Assembly (NCBI GenBank): GCA_018821535.1 | Contig: JAHJLV010000060.1 | Span: 150,449 to 214,448, forward strand | Length of the DNA stretch: 64,000 nt | Reading direction: 5' to 3' | From: Pseudomonadota bacterium | GTDB taxonomy: Bacteria; Desulfobacterota; Desulfobacteria; Desulfobacterales; Desulfobacteraceae | Shown here: one piece after another, positions 51,897 to 61,805 of the stretch | Layout of the letters: the number at the start of each line of letters is the position of its first letter | How positions within the stretch are numbered: position 1 is the stretch's first letter | Notes under the pieces: generated by a model | What the model was told of the DNA's origin: nothing | Seen by the model: only the letters and a program-made list of their open reading frames with translations | Databases searched by the model: none | Program-made: the position numbers and the translations under genes

Positions 51897-54800
51897 ATGA
51901 AAACATTTCAAGACTATACGGTATTGGAACAGATTGCGCAAACCCGCGGGGCAATGGTATACCGGGGGATAAAGCAGGGGGAGTCTTCTCCTGTTATTAT
52001 CAAGGTCTTGAAGGTTACGGCCCCTTCTGTTTCAAATATTGCCCGTGTGAAAAAAGAATATGATATTATTTGTTCGATCTGTCATGACGGCATTGTCAGG
52101 GTGATTGACATGGTTGAACATAAAGGGCAGATAGCGGTTATTACTGAAAATATCATTGAACCGTCTTTGGAGACCTGTCTTGAAAAACAGCACTTTGACC
52201 TTGTTTCCTTTCTTGAAATCGGTATCAATCTGTGCAAGGCTCTGGCAGAAATCCACCAGAAGGATATTTTTCACGGAGAGATAAAACCGTCTCATCTGTA
52301 TCTGGATGAGGCCTTTCAAAAAGTCAGGATTTCTGATTTTGGCATTGTCTCTATTTTGACCCGGAAAAATGAGGAAATTTATCAGGAAGCTGTTATTCGC
52401 CGCGGTTTGTTCTATGTGTCTCCTGAACAGACCGGCAGGATGAACCGCTGGGTGGATTACAGGACAGATATGTATTCTCTGGGCATTGTGTTTTATGAGA
52501 TGCTGACCGGAACCGTGCCGTTTGAATTTGATGACCCCATGGAAGTCATTTATTCCCATATTGCAGTTCCGCCAATTCCGCCACACGAACTTGATTCTGA
52601 TATTCCACAGATCATTTCGCTGATTATTTTAAAACTGCTCAATAAAAATGCGGAAGAGCGATACCAGAATGCCATGGGCATTGCAGCAGATCTTGCGATG
52701 TGTCTAAAACAGATCAAGGAGAAAAAACCAGGATCAGGTCTTGCAAAATTCAAGCTGGGGAAAAAGGATATCCCAAGACGGTTTATCATTCCTCAAAAAC
52801 TGTATGGAAGAAAAAATCAGATTCAGGAGTTGATGTCCTGTTTTGAAAAAGCCTGTGATGGGGAATCTCAGGTGATGATGGTTTCCGGAATGCCCGGTAT
52901 TGGAAAGTCTGCACTGGTAAAAGAAATTGCAAAACCGGTTGTGGCAAAAAGAGGTTTTTTTATTACGGGCAAATATGAACAGTATAGAAAAGATGTCCCG
53001 TACAGTGCAATTATTCAGGCTTTTCAAACGCTGATTCGCCAGATATTGTCCCAGAGTGATGAAACCATTTTGCAGTTCAAAGAAAAACTGTTGTCTGCGC
53101 TGGGCCCCAATGGACGGGTTATCAGTTCGGTGATCCATGATATTGATCTGATTATCGGGCAGCAGCCGGAGGTCCCGAATCTGGGGCCGGAAGAAACCCG
53201 GAACAGATTTAATCTGGTGTTTGAGCGGTTTGTCAGTGTTTTTTCACAGAAACAGACGCCCCTGGTCTTGTTTCTGGATGATCTGCAGTGGGCGGATTAT
53301 GCCAGTCTGGAAATGATCAAGAATATTGCAGTGAGTGATGAAATCGCCCATCTGATGATTATCGGATCGTACAGAAAGGATGAACTGATCAAGGATCATC
53401 CGCTTGAACTGGCGCTCAAGCAAATAAAAAACCTGAAAAAGGATCTGAATACCCTTGATGTCGGTCCGCTGGAACCTGATCATGTTTTTGCGCTTGTTCA
53501 TGATCATCTCAAGGGCTCTGCCGCCAAATGCAAAGCACTGGGTGATCTGGTATACAAGAAAACCGGGGGTAATCCTTTTTTTGTGAATCAGTTTTTAAAA
53601 ACGCTTTATGATGAGGGCATGATTCAACTGGACTCAAAAGCCGTATGGCAATGGGATGCCAGAAAGATTTCAGATCTGCAGGTTACGGACAATCTTGTGG
53701 ATCTGCTGGTGAATAAAATCAATAAATTAAAGAAAAAAACCCGCGAAACCCTTAAAATATGCGCCTGTATCGGGAACCGGTTTGATCTGGAAGTGATTGC
53801 GGCGCTGCAAAAAAGGCCTGTTGGCGATATTCTTGAGGATCTTAAAGAGGCAATTCAGGAAGGATTGATTGACGGGACAGACAAGCTGTATTTTTATCAA
53901 CATGACCGGATTCAGGAAGCTGCTTATTCTCTGCTGCTGGATGATGAAAAAAGCCGGATTCATTACCGGATCGGTCAAAAGATTATTGGGGACATGAAGG
54001 GTAAACCGCTGAACGGAAAACTGTTTTATGTGGCAGATCAGCTGAACGCCGGTGTTCAATGGGTATCAAATTCACAGGAAAAAGAACAGCTTGTCCTTTA
54101 TAATTTTAAGGCCGGAGCAAAGGCAAAAGCCTCTGCAGCATATGCCACAGCCTTAAAATATTATCAAACCGGATTGGAACTTCTCGGAGAAAACTGCTGG
54201 GAAAAGCAATATAAGATTACACTGGAAGCCTATTCCCAGGTCGTGGAGATATATTATCTGCTTGATCAGATGGACAATATGCAAAAGACAGTTGATCTTG
54301 TGATTGAACATGCGCATTCGCCGCTTGATCAGGCAGCAGTTACAACCACGCTTATCAAAGCATTGACTTCCCGGCAGGTCTTTGATAGGGCCCTTGAAAA
54401 AGGGGTTCATATTCTGGGTTTGCTCGGCATTTCAATTCCTGAACACGTTGACGACGGATTAATTTTTGAAATCCTTCAGGATGTGATGGCAAATCTTGCC
54501 GGAAAAACAGATGACGACCTGTTGAACCTGCCTGACATGACAGATGAAAACATGCTGGCATCTGCCAGGGTTATTTTTGAAATGGCTACAGCGGCGTATA
54601 CCTTAAACCGGCCGCTGTCTTCTTTTATCTGGATGAGGATGCTGCAGATTCATCTGCAGCATGGGCTGCATCCTGTGGCTGCATCCGCATTTGTAAGTTA
54701 TGGCGTGATTCTTCTGGTGGGACTGGGGGATCTGGCTTCAGGAAAAAGATTCGGGGAGCTGGCATTTAAGATACTGGAAAAATATAATGATAAAAGCCTG

Positions 54801-56864
54801 TTGCCTTCGATATTAAATACATACAATCTTATGATCCGGCACTGGTTTGAGCCTGCTGAAAAGTCTGCCCAGGCCGGTCTTGAAATTTTTCAACTGGCCA
54901 TGGAATCCGGAAGCCCCCAGTTTGCAGCCCTGGGTCTTTTTTTGAACAATACCTATTCTCTGGCCGGAGGTATGCCTTTGCCGCAGCTGGAGAAGATAAT
55001 GATTGATCATGCCCGCGTTATTAAAAAATTAAATCAGCATCATGTGGCTGGATATCATTCTTTATGGCTGCAAATGGTGATGAATCTTATGGGGAAAAAT
55101 AAAAACCCCTTAAAACTGACCAATGAAGAATTTGATGAGCAGAAGGCAGAACAACTGTACCTGAAAAATAAAGATTATATTTCCCTTTGTAATTTTTACC
55201 AGACTAAATTTATCCTGTTTTTATTTTTTGAAGAGTATGGTCAGGCCTTTGAATATCTTAAAAAAGCAGAGCAATATCAAGACCATATCCGGGGGTTGAT
55301 TAATTCATGCCATATGGTTTTTCTGGGAGCTGTTATCCGGCTGGCCATTTATGATACAGCAGGCAAAGAAGAACAAAAAGAACTGATGGCTGCAGCAGAT
55401 GTTCGGTTGCTGCAGCTTCAGCACTGGCTGACATTTTCTCCGGTTAATTTTTCTCACCGGTGCAAACTGGTGGAGGCGATGAAAGCGCAGAGTAATGGAG
55501 ATATGCTTGCTGCCATGGATCGGTATGATGAGGCGATCAATCTGTGCCATGAAAATGGATATGATTATGAGATCAGTTTTGCCACAACCGTTGCCGGATC
55601 CTTTTTCAAGTCCCGGGGAAAAGAAAGAATTGCGCATCTTTATCTGCATGAGACCTATAAAAATCATCAAAAATCCGGCAATAAAGCCCTTGTTCAATAT
55701 TTTCGATCCAAATATCCATTTTTGCGTGAGGCGGACAGAGAACAGGATGGTTATTCAGACACAAAAAATGATCATGGCTCTTTAATGCTGGATGTTCAGT
55801 CGGTTCTCCGGGCATCCCAGGCCATTTCCGGAGAAATTTTGCTGGGAAGCTTATTGACAAAAATGATGGAAATCGCTTTAAAACATGCGGGCGCCCAGAA
55901 GGGATTCATAATTCTCAGTGACAATGATGCCTTTTTTGTGGAAGCGGAATCCAATGTTCAGGATAATGAAATCAAGGTTCAGCAGTCAATCCCCATAGAA
56001 AAGCATAAGGGGTTTTCCCAGTCGCTGATTCAGCTTGTTGCCCGGACCCAGAAAACAATTATTCTTGAAAACGCCTGTCAGGAAGGGGACTTTACCCAGG
56101 ATGCATATTTTAAAGCCCACAAGTCCAAATCAGTGCTGTGTCAGCCCATCATGAATCAGGGTCGCCTGGTGGGGGTTTTATATCTTGAAAATAATATTGC
56201 CACTGGTGTGTTTACCCAGAATCATCTGGAGGTACTCAGAATTATCGGGCCTCAGGCAGCCATCTCCATTGAGAATGCCAATCTGTACGCCAATCTTGAA
56301 AAGAAAGTCAAGGAACGAACCCGGGAGCTTGAAAATGCATATGAAAAAATCAAGCGGCTGGCAAATACAGATCCGTTGACGCAATTATCCAACCGGCGGG
56401 ATATGCTGGAAAAAATCGCCAGCGAAAAAGTACGGATGGGCAGAAATAAAAGTTGTGCAGCGCTTATTTTAGGGGATATTGATAATTTCAAGTCGATTAA
56501 TGATACCTACGGGCATGACTGTGGTGACTTTGTGCTCAAGTCAATTTCCCAAACCATGAAGCAGATGATCCGAAAACAGGATGTGATTGCAAGATGGGGT
56601 GGCGAAGAGTTTTTACTTTTATTGCCGAAAACCGATCTTAAGGGTGCCGGGGTTATTGCGCAAAAAATTCGCAAGGCCATCTGCAGAAAAGAATATATGT
56701 ATAATGAACAATCGCTTCCTGTATCCATGACCTTTGGTGTCAGTTATTTTGATAATCCGGGAATTGATATCGATATCAGCATTAAAGAAGCGGATGATGC
56801 ATTATATAGAGGAAAGGAAACCGGCAAAAACCGCGTTGTTCTTTCAGATGGGGTTGCATTTTAA
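51897..56864 (+). CDS. Giant kinase-like / AAA ATPase / GAF / diguanylate cyclase protein
   Basis: A 1655-residue cytoplasmic signalling protein. A Ser/Thr-kinase-like domain (about 7-270) keeps K36 and the DFG Asp (D147), but the HRD motif is HGE (126-128), so the catalytic Asp is Glu. An AAA_16-type ATPase follows, Walker A GMPGIGKSA near 333 and Walker B LVLFLDDLQWAD. A long TPR-like helical region (about 750-1270), a GAF domain (about 1300-1460) and a GGDEF domain (about 1490-1650) complete it. The last has RWGGEEF (about 1566-1572) and an RKQD inhibitory site five residues before. It should make c-di-GMP with product inhibition. Usual relatives end in a histidine kinase. Confidence 0.88.
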   Translation: MKTFQDYTVLEQIAQTRGAMVYRGIKQGESSPVIIKVLKVTAPSVSNIARVKKEYDIICSICHDGIVRVIDMVEHKGQIAVITENIIEPSLETCLEKQHFDLVSFLEIGINLCKALAEIHQKDIFHGEIKPSHLYLDEAFQKVRISDFGIVSILTRKNEEIYQEAVIRRGLFYVSPEQTGRMNRWVDYRTDMYSLGIVFYEMLTGTVPFEFDDPMEVIYSHIAVPPIPPHELDSDIPQIISLIILKLLNKNAEERYQNAMGIAADLAMCLKQIKEKKPGSGLAKFKLGKKDIPRRFIIPQKLYGRKNQIQELMSCFEKACDGESQVMMVSGMPGIGKSALVKEIAKPVVAKRGFFITGKYEQYRKDVPYSAIIQAFQTLIRQILSQSDETILQFKEKLLSALGPNGRVISSVIHDIDLIIGQQPEVPNLGPEETRNRFNLVFERFVSVFSQKQTPLVLFLDDLQWADYASLEMIKNIAVSDEIAHLMIIGSYRKDELIKDHPLELALKQIKNLKKDLNTLDVGPLEPDHVFALVHDHLKGSAAKCKALGDLVYKKTGGNPFFVNQFLKTLYDEGMIQLDSKAVWQWDARKISDLQVTDNLVDLLVNKINKLKKKTRETLKICACIGNRFDLEVIAALQKRPVGDILEDLKEAIQEGLIDGTDKLYFYQHDRIQEAAYSLLLDDEKSRIHYRIGQKIIGDMKGKPLNGKLFYVADQLNAGVQWVSNSQEKEQLVLYNFKAGAKAKASAAYATALKYYQTGLELLGENCWEKQYKITLEAYSQVVEIYYLLDQMDNMQKTVDLVIEHAHSPLDQAAVTTTLIKALTSRQVFDRALEKGVHILGLLGISIPEHVDDGLIFEILQDVMANLAGKTDDDLLNLPDMTDENMLASARVIFEMATAAYTLNRPLSSFIWMRMLQIHLQHGLHPVAASAFVSYGVILLVGLGDLASGKRFGELAFKILEKYNDKSLLPSILNTYNLMIRHWFEPAEKSAQAGLEIFQLAMESGSPQFAALGLFLNNTYSLAGGMPLPQLEKIMIDHARVIKKLNQHHVAGYHSLWLQMVMNLMGKNKNPLKLTNEEFDEQKAEQLYLKNKDYISLCNFYQTKFILFLFFEEYGQAFEYLKKAEQYQDHIRGLINSCHMVFLGAVIRLAIYDTAGKEEQKELMAAADVRLLQLQHWLTFSPVNFSHRCKLVEAMKAQSNGDMLAAMDRYDEAINLCHENGYDYEISFATTVAGSFFKSRGKERIAHLYLHETYKNHQKSGNKALVQYFRSKYPFLREADREQDGYSDTKNDHGSLMLDVQSVLRASQAISGEILLGSLLTKMMEIALKHAGAQKGFIILSDNDAFFVEAESNVQDNEIKVQQSIPIEKHKGFSQSLIQLVARTQKTIILENACQEGDFTQDAYFKAHKSKSVLCQPIMNQGRLVGVLYLENNIATGVFTQNHLEVLRIIGPQAAISIENANLYANLEKKVKERTRELENAYEKIKRLANTDPLTQLSNRRDMLEKIASEKVRMGRNKSCAALILGDIDNFKSINDTYGHDCGDFVLKSISQTMKQMIRKQDVIARWGGEEFLLLLPKTDLKGAGVIAQKIRKAICRKEYMYNEQSLPVSMTFGVSYFDNPGIDIDISIKEADDALYRGKETGKNRVVLSDGVAF

Positions 56865-56960
56865 ACGCCGAATCGTTTTTTTGATAAATAATTTTGCAGT
56901 TTTGTGCGTTAAAAGTGGCTATCTTTATTTCTTTTTGATATGGGATATAAATATCATGTT

Positions 56961-56980
56961 AACAGGTTGAGACACCTGTT
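56961..56980. other. Hairpin upstream of acyl-CoA ligase gene
   Basis: AACAGGT (56961-56967) and ACCTGTT (56974-56980) form a perfect 7-bp stem with a 6-base centre in the 161-base gap before the ligase gene. No T-run follows. It may be an operator or a weak terminator of the giant-kinase gene. Confidence 0.4.
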
Positions 56981-57025
56981 CACCATCTTTAGTATGAACT
57001 ATTTTTTTAAAAAAGGAGACGTTTT

Positions 57026-58648
57026 ATGCTGGGGCTAATGCAAAACAAGTCATTATTGATTTCATCGCTGATTGAGCATGCGGAAAAACAATACAGGGAC
57101 AGTGAAATTGTTTCCCGGACAATTGAAGGGCCGATTCATCGCTATACGTATGCGGATTGTGCCAAAAGAAGCCGGCAGCTGGCAAAAGCGCTGACAAAGC
57201 TGGGCGTGCAGCAGGGAGATCGTGTCGGAACCATGGCGTTTAACGGATATCGTCATGTGGAGCTGTATTTTGGTGTCTCAGGCATGGGAGCGGTCTGCCA
57301 TACGGTGAATCCCAGATTGTCTCCGGAGCATGTGATTTATATCCTGAATCATGCTGAAGACAAATTTTTCTTTTTTGATCTGCCGTTTGTCCCGCTTCTT
57401 GAAGCAGTGGAGGATAAGCTCACCAGTGTCAAGGGGTTTGTTGTCATGACAGACAAAGCGCATATGCCCCAGACCAAATTAAAAAATGTCATGTGTTACG
57501 AAGATATTGTCAATGCTGAAGATGATGATTATCAGTGGCCGGATATGGATGAAAATACTGCATCTGCTTTGTGTTATACATCAGGAACAACAGGCAACCC
57601 CAAAGGGGTGTTGTACAGCCATCGATCCACGGTTCTGCATGCGTTGGCCGGTCTTACGGTGGATGGTATCGGATATTCAAATAAAGATGCGATCCTGCCG
57701 GTTGTGCCCATGTTTCATGTAAATGCCTGGGGAATTCCGTATTCAAGCGCCATGTGCGGTGCTAAAATGGTTATGCCCGGTGCACTGATGGATGGAAAAT
57801 CCATTTATGAATTGATGGAAATGGAACAGGTGACGCTCTCTGCAGGGGTTCCAACGGTCTGGATGATGCTGCTGGCGTATGTTAAGGAAACCGGGAAAAA
57901 ATTTTCATCCATGCGCAGGACAGTTATCGGCGGGTCAGCAGCGCCCCGCTCCATGATAGAAACCTTCAGAAACGATTATAATGTGGATGTGCTGCATGCC
58001 TGGGGCATGACAGAAACCAGTCCGCTGGGTACGGCCTGTCATTTAAAGAAAAAACATGAAGGCATTTCCGAAGAGGATATTGTAACATTAAGCCTTAAAC
58101 AGGGCCGGGCGGTGTATGGTGTTGAGATGAAGATTGTCGGCATGAATGGAGAAGAACTGCCCTGGGATGGCAAAGCCTGTGGTAATCTTCTGGTCCGCGG
58201 CCCATGGATCGCTTCCGGATATTTTAAAGGGGAAGGCAAGGGGGCTGTTGATGCGGATGGATGGTTTGATACCGGAGATGTGTCAACCATTGATGAAGAC
58301 GGGTATATGCAGATCACAGACCGGGATAAGGATGTGATCAAAAGCGGTGGTGAATGGATTTCTTCCATTGATGTGGAAAATGAGACAGTCGGTGTGCCGG
58401 GAATTGCTGAAGCTGCTGTAATTGCGGTTCCCCATCCAAAATGGGATGAACGGCCCCTTGTGATTGCTGTAAAACAAAAAGGAGCCAATGTCACCAAGCA
58501 GGATGTAATTGATCACTTAAGCAAAACCCTTGCCAAATGGCAGTTGCCGGATGATGTGGTTTTTGTTGATGCACTTCCCCACGGGGCCACCGGAAAATTG
58601 CTGAAAAATGTTTTGCGCGCGGAATACAAAGATTACAAGCTTCCTTAG
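57026..58648 (+). CDS. Fatty-acid/acyl-CoA ligase (AMP-forming)
   Basis: Activates a carboxylic acid to its CoA thioester through an acyl-adenylate. AMP-binding motifs: YTSGTTGNPKGVLYSHRS (about 188-205), HAWGMTETSPLGT (about 323-335), DGWFDTGDVSTIDEDGY (about 412-428) and ITDRDKDVIKSGGEWIS (about 431-447). The catalytic Lys is near the C-terminus in ATGKLLKNVLR. Length 540 and the start layout match medium- to long-chain ligases of the FadD3/AlkK-like group. Together with fadB-fadA at 43036-46636 it could feed beta-oxidation, but the chain length is not predictable. GGAG lies at 57016-57019. Confidence 0.88.
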   Translation: MLGLMQNKSLLISSLIEHAEKQYRDSEIVSRTIEGPIHRYTYADCAKRSRQLAKALTKLGVQQGDRVGTMAFNGYRHVELYFGVSGMGAVCHTVNPRLSPEHVIYILNHAEDKFFFFDLPFVPLLEAVEDKLTSVKGFVVMTDKAHMPQTKLKNVMCYEDIVNAEDDDYQWPDMDENTASALCYTSGTTGNPKGVLYSHRSTVLHALAGLTVDGIGYSNKDAILPVVPMFHVNAWGIPYSSAMCGAKMVMPGALMDGKSIYELMEMEQVTLSAGVPTVWMMLLAYVKETGKKFSSMRRTVIGGSAAPRSMIETFRNDYNVDVLHAWGMTETSPLGTACHLKKKHEGISEEDIVTLSLKQGRAVYGVEMKIVGMNGEELPWDGKACGNLLVRGPWIASGYFKGEGKGAVDADGWFDTGDVSTIDEDGYMQITDRDKDVIKSGGEWISSIDVENETVGVPGIAEAAVIAVPHPKWDERPLVIAVKQKGANVTKQDVIDHLSKTLAKWQLPDDVVFVDALPHGATGKLLKNVLRAEYKDYKLP

Positions 58649-58736
58649 GGTCAAGATAGACAGCAGATAAAACCAGGGTTGTTTTCGCAGTGCTGACAGA
58701 CATTGCGAAAACAACCAATATTTGCTAAAAAGCAGT

Positions 58737-60314
58737 ATGAAATTAAGATTAGAAGATATTATTGATCTGGAGTACTTTATCAGCATCGATGATGACCTTG
58801 AATCCAAGGCGGAGATTGAATCCCTGGCACTCCGGGACAGAGACATATTCAGCCAGTGTAAAAATGACATCCACTCCCCCAAAGACCTTCTGCTGTCCTG
58901 GCTTTTGATAAGAAAACAACAATTTTTTAAGCATACACAGAAAGAAACAGCCCCTGTGCTGCCGGGAACTGTTTTTACCCGTTTCTACAGGGCAATGGCA
59001 TGTCTGATGGTTTTGCTGGGAGGAGTTATCGGAATAACAACGGTTTATTCTTTTCTGGCATATTATGGCACGCATCCGATTAACGTCATGGTTTTCATGT
59101 CTGTGTTCGTGGCTTTGCCCTTTGTCCTGTTTTTCGTTGCATTTATTGTGGGGCTCAAAACATTTATTGCCGGGGGGTATAAAAAAAACAATCTGCATTC
59201 TCCCGTATTGATCAGTTTGATTACCGCTTTTTTTTTAAACGGTGTTCCAAAGATTTTAAAAAAGATAAAGATCAGCTTATTTGAAAGATCCATTGACGGC
59301 ATAGAGTACATCGCCCAGGTTTACGATACCCGGAAAGAGGAATTCGCCCCTCTTTTTTTCTGGCCGCTTTATATTCTGACCTCTGTTTTTGCATTGGGTT
59401 TTTCCGCAGGTGCGCTTGCCGGAACCTTTTTTAAAGTACTGGTTACGGATATGGCATTTGGCTGGCAGTCCACACTGGTGACCGGCAGTCAAACGGTTTA
59501 TGACATGGTGTCTGTCATGGCGTTTCCCTGGTCTAAAATTCTGGCTGAAGGTGTTGGTTGGCCAGGCCTTGAACAGATAGAAGGATCAAGAATTGTTTTA
59601 AAAGACGGCATTCAGGCAATGGCAACCCCGGATCTGGTATCCTGGTGGCCGTTTTTATGTATGGCAGTGATTTTTTATGCGCTGATCCCCAGGGTCTTTT
59701 TGATCCTTTCAAGCATCTGGGCCCGGCATTATCAGGTAAGCTGCTTTGATGTTGAAAAGCCGCGGTTCAATCAGTTGATTCTCAGGATGCAGTCTCCGGT
59801 TCTGGATATTAACAGCCCAAAAGAGTCTGTAAAAAAACCACTGGAAAAACTTGGGGCCATACAGCCAACGCCCCCATCTGATACAGCATTAAAAAAGAAG
59901 ATGCCGGGCAATAAGGCATGCCTTCTGATATCCAGGACAGCGTATGGTGAGGATGCTGAAAAAAAAATGATTCAGTATATAAAAACGGTCCTGTTTTTAG
60001 ATGTGACCCGGGTTATTTCAGTGTGCCATGATTATGAAATGGATTCAGATGGTTTTGACGATATTCTGACATCCGGCATTGATCAGGTGATTCTTGCGTA
60101 TGAAGTCTGGCAGCCGCCCATACGAGGGGTGCTTTTTTATATCCGGCAGATCCGGTTGTTTTTGCCGGAAAAAATCAGTTTATGTGTGATGCTGACTCAG
60201 GATGCCGGGCAGGATGATTTATCCGTGGACAAAGAGGATATTAATTTCAAGATATGGGAAAAGGCCATTGCCGGGCTGGGATATCCTGATATCTGCCTTA
60301 TGAGGGTGATGTGA
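58737..60314 (+). CDS. DUF2868-family membrane protein
   Basis: Conserved membrane protein of 525 residues. A charged N-terminal part (about 1-75) precedes two helices (about 82-105 and 112-137). Two further hydrophobic segments lie around 215-245 and 305-325. A cytoplasmic C-terminal domain (about 380-525) follows. DUF2868 has no known activity but is almost always found beside a DUF3482 GTPase gene, as here (overlap or 2-base gap at 60314). ATG 58737 is chosen over a TTG at 58722. No good Shine-Dalgarno sequence precedes either. Confidence 0.78.
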   Translation: MKLRLEDIIDLEYFISIDDDLESKAEIESLALRDRDIFSQCKNDIHSPKDLLLSWLLIRKQQFFKHTQKETAPVLPGTVFTRFYRAMACLMVLLGGVIGITTVYSFLAYYGTHPINVMVFMSVFVALPFVLFFVAFIVGLKTFIAGGYKKNNLHSPVLISLITAFFLNGVPKILKKIKISLFERSIDGIEYIAQVYDTRKEEFAPLFFWPLYILTSVFALGFSAGALAGTFFKVLVTDMAFGWQSTLVTGSQTVYDMVSVMAFPWSKILAEGVGWPGLEQIEGSRIVLKDGIQAMATPDLVSWWPFLCMAVIFYALIPRVFLILSSIWARHYQVSCFDVEKPRFNQLILRMQSPVLDINSPKESVKKPLEKLGAIQPTPPSDTALKKKMPGNKACLLISRTAYGEDAEKKMIQYIKTVLFLDVTRVISVCHDYEMDSDGFDDILTSGIDQVILAYEVWQPPIRGVLFYIRQIRLFLPEKISLCVMLTQDAGQDDLSVDKEDINFKIWEKAIAGLGYPDICLMRVM

Positions 60315-60316
60315 AC

Positions 60317-61711
60317 ATGATACCGGAATTTGCAGTGGTGGGCCATCCGAATGAGGGCAAGTCCTCGGTGGTTTCTACACTTACAGAAGATGACCAGATC
60401 AAGATCAGTCCTGTCCCGGGCGAAACCGTCAGGTCAACTTACTATACCGTAAAAATTGATGGCCGGGAAATCATCCGGTTTATTGATACCCCCGGATTTC
60501 AGGTTCCCCGGCAGGCACTGGCATGGTTTAAATCCTGTAAATCATCTCAGGATAAAATCATTGACGATTTTATTGCAAACTTTAAATCAGACCCGTTTTT
60601 TGCGGATGAATGTGAACTTCTCGCGCCGATCGCAAGGGGTGCGGGTATTATATATGTGGTGGATGCATCCCGTCCTGTCAGAGAAGATGACCTTGCAGAG
60701 ATGGAAATTCTGCGGCTTACCGGACGTCCGCGAATGGCGGTGATCAATTCCAAAAACAGTGAAAAAGATTATACAGCACAATGGAAACAGGAATTTCGCA
60801 AACAATTCAATGTCATCCGGGTATTCAATTCCAATACCGCCTGTTTTTCAGAGCGGATGAGAATGCTTGAGAGTTTGAGGGCCATTGATCAGGAATGGGA
60901 AAATGATCTGACAGAAGTTATTCAGGCATTTGAACAGGACTGGGAAAAAAGGAACCAGCTTGCAGCATCGTATATCAGCGAAACCATCGGCAAATGTCTG
61001 TCCTTTTCCCTATCCCGGGCAATCAGCGATAAAGAGAATATTGAGCACATCAGTCAGGGTCTGAACGAAAAATATCAGGCACATATCAAAAAGCTTGAAA
61101 AACAGATGTTCAATCGGATCAGGGGGCTTTTTAAACATCAGCTATATGAATATCGTCTGCCCGAGGCCTCTATTTTACAATATGATCTTTTTTCAAAACA
61201 GACCTGGGAATTTCTCGGTCTGACACAAAAACAGCTGACTGCGGCAGGTGCCATCGCCGGCGGTACTGTCGGGGCAGCTGTTGATGTGGCCACCGCAGGA
61301 ATCAGCTTTGGGGTGTTCAGTGTTTTAGGGGGCGTGCTGGGTGCGGGCTCTACCCTTTTCGGGGCAAAGAAGCTTTCAGGCAGACCCGCAGTTGGAAGCT
61401 GGTTTGGCGGGGACAAATTTAAACTGGGCCCCAATAAAAATCCCCAGTTTTTATATATTCTGCTGGATCGCGTCTTGATTTATTATGCGCATATGGTGAG
61501 CAGGCCCCATGGCCGGCGGGATCAGGTGGATATGTTTTTTGAAAAAAACACGTCCAGAAAAGGGTATTCAAGTCATTTTTCTTCAGATCAAACACATATC
61601 TGCAACCGATTTTTGAAAACTGCCAGCGGGCAATCAATCATAAAAGATAAAAAGGCTTTTCCGGATTTTGAAAGGTTCATTGAAAAAAAATTAAATGAAA
61701 TTTCCCGGTAA
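60317..61711 (+). CDS. Era-like GTPase with DUF3482 domain
   Basis: GTP-binding protein partnered with the DUF2868 protein. G1 is GHPNEGKSS (about 9-17), G3 is DTPGFQ (about 56-61). The G4 position reads NSKNSEKD, which departs from NKxD. The C-terminal DUF3482 part (about 200-464) contains helices and a glycine-zipper membrane segment (AGAIAGGTVGAAVDVATAG then GGVLGAGSTLFG), which suggests membrane insertion or association. ATG 60317 is preferred over GTG 60311 because GAGGG (60302-60306) is then ten bases away. The pair's function is not established. Confidence 0.8.
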   Translation: MIPEFAVVGHPNEGKSSVVSTLTEDDQIKISPVPGETVRSTYYTVKIDGREIIRFIDTPGFQVPRQALAWFKSCKSSQDKIIDDFIANFKSDPFFADECELLAPIARGAGIIYVVDASRPVREDDLAEMEILRLTGRPRMAVINSKNSEKDYTAQWKQEFRKQFNVIRVFNSNTACFSERMRMLESLRAIDQEWENDLTEVIQAFEQDWEKRNQLAASYISETIGKCLSFSLSRAISDKENIEHISQGLNEKYQAHIKKLEKQMFNRIRGLFKHQLYEYRLPEASILQYDLFSKQTWEFLGLTQKQLTAAGAIAGGTVGAAVDVATAGISFGVFSVLGGVLGAGSTLFGAKKLSGRPAVGSWFGGDKFKLGPNKNPQFLYILLDRVLIYYAHMVSRPHGRRDQVDMFFEKNTSRKGYSSHFSSDQTHICNRFLKTASGQSIIKDKKAFPDFERFIEKKLNEISR

Positions 61712-61805
61712 AGGGTCTTTGGATTGATTTTTGCAAATTTGAAAATCACTTGCACTTGATACAAATATTGATACAATACAGGTTCTTTATTAAAGGTAAA
61801 AAAAT

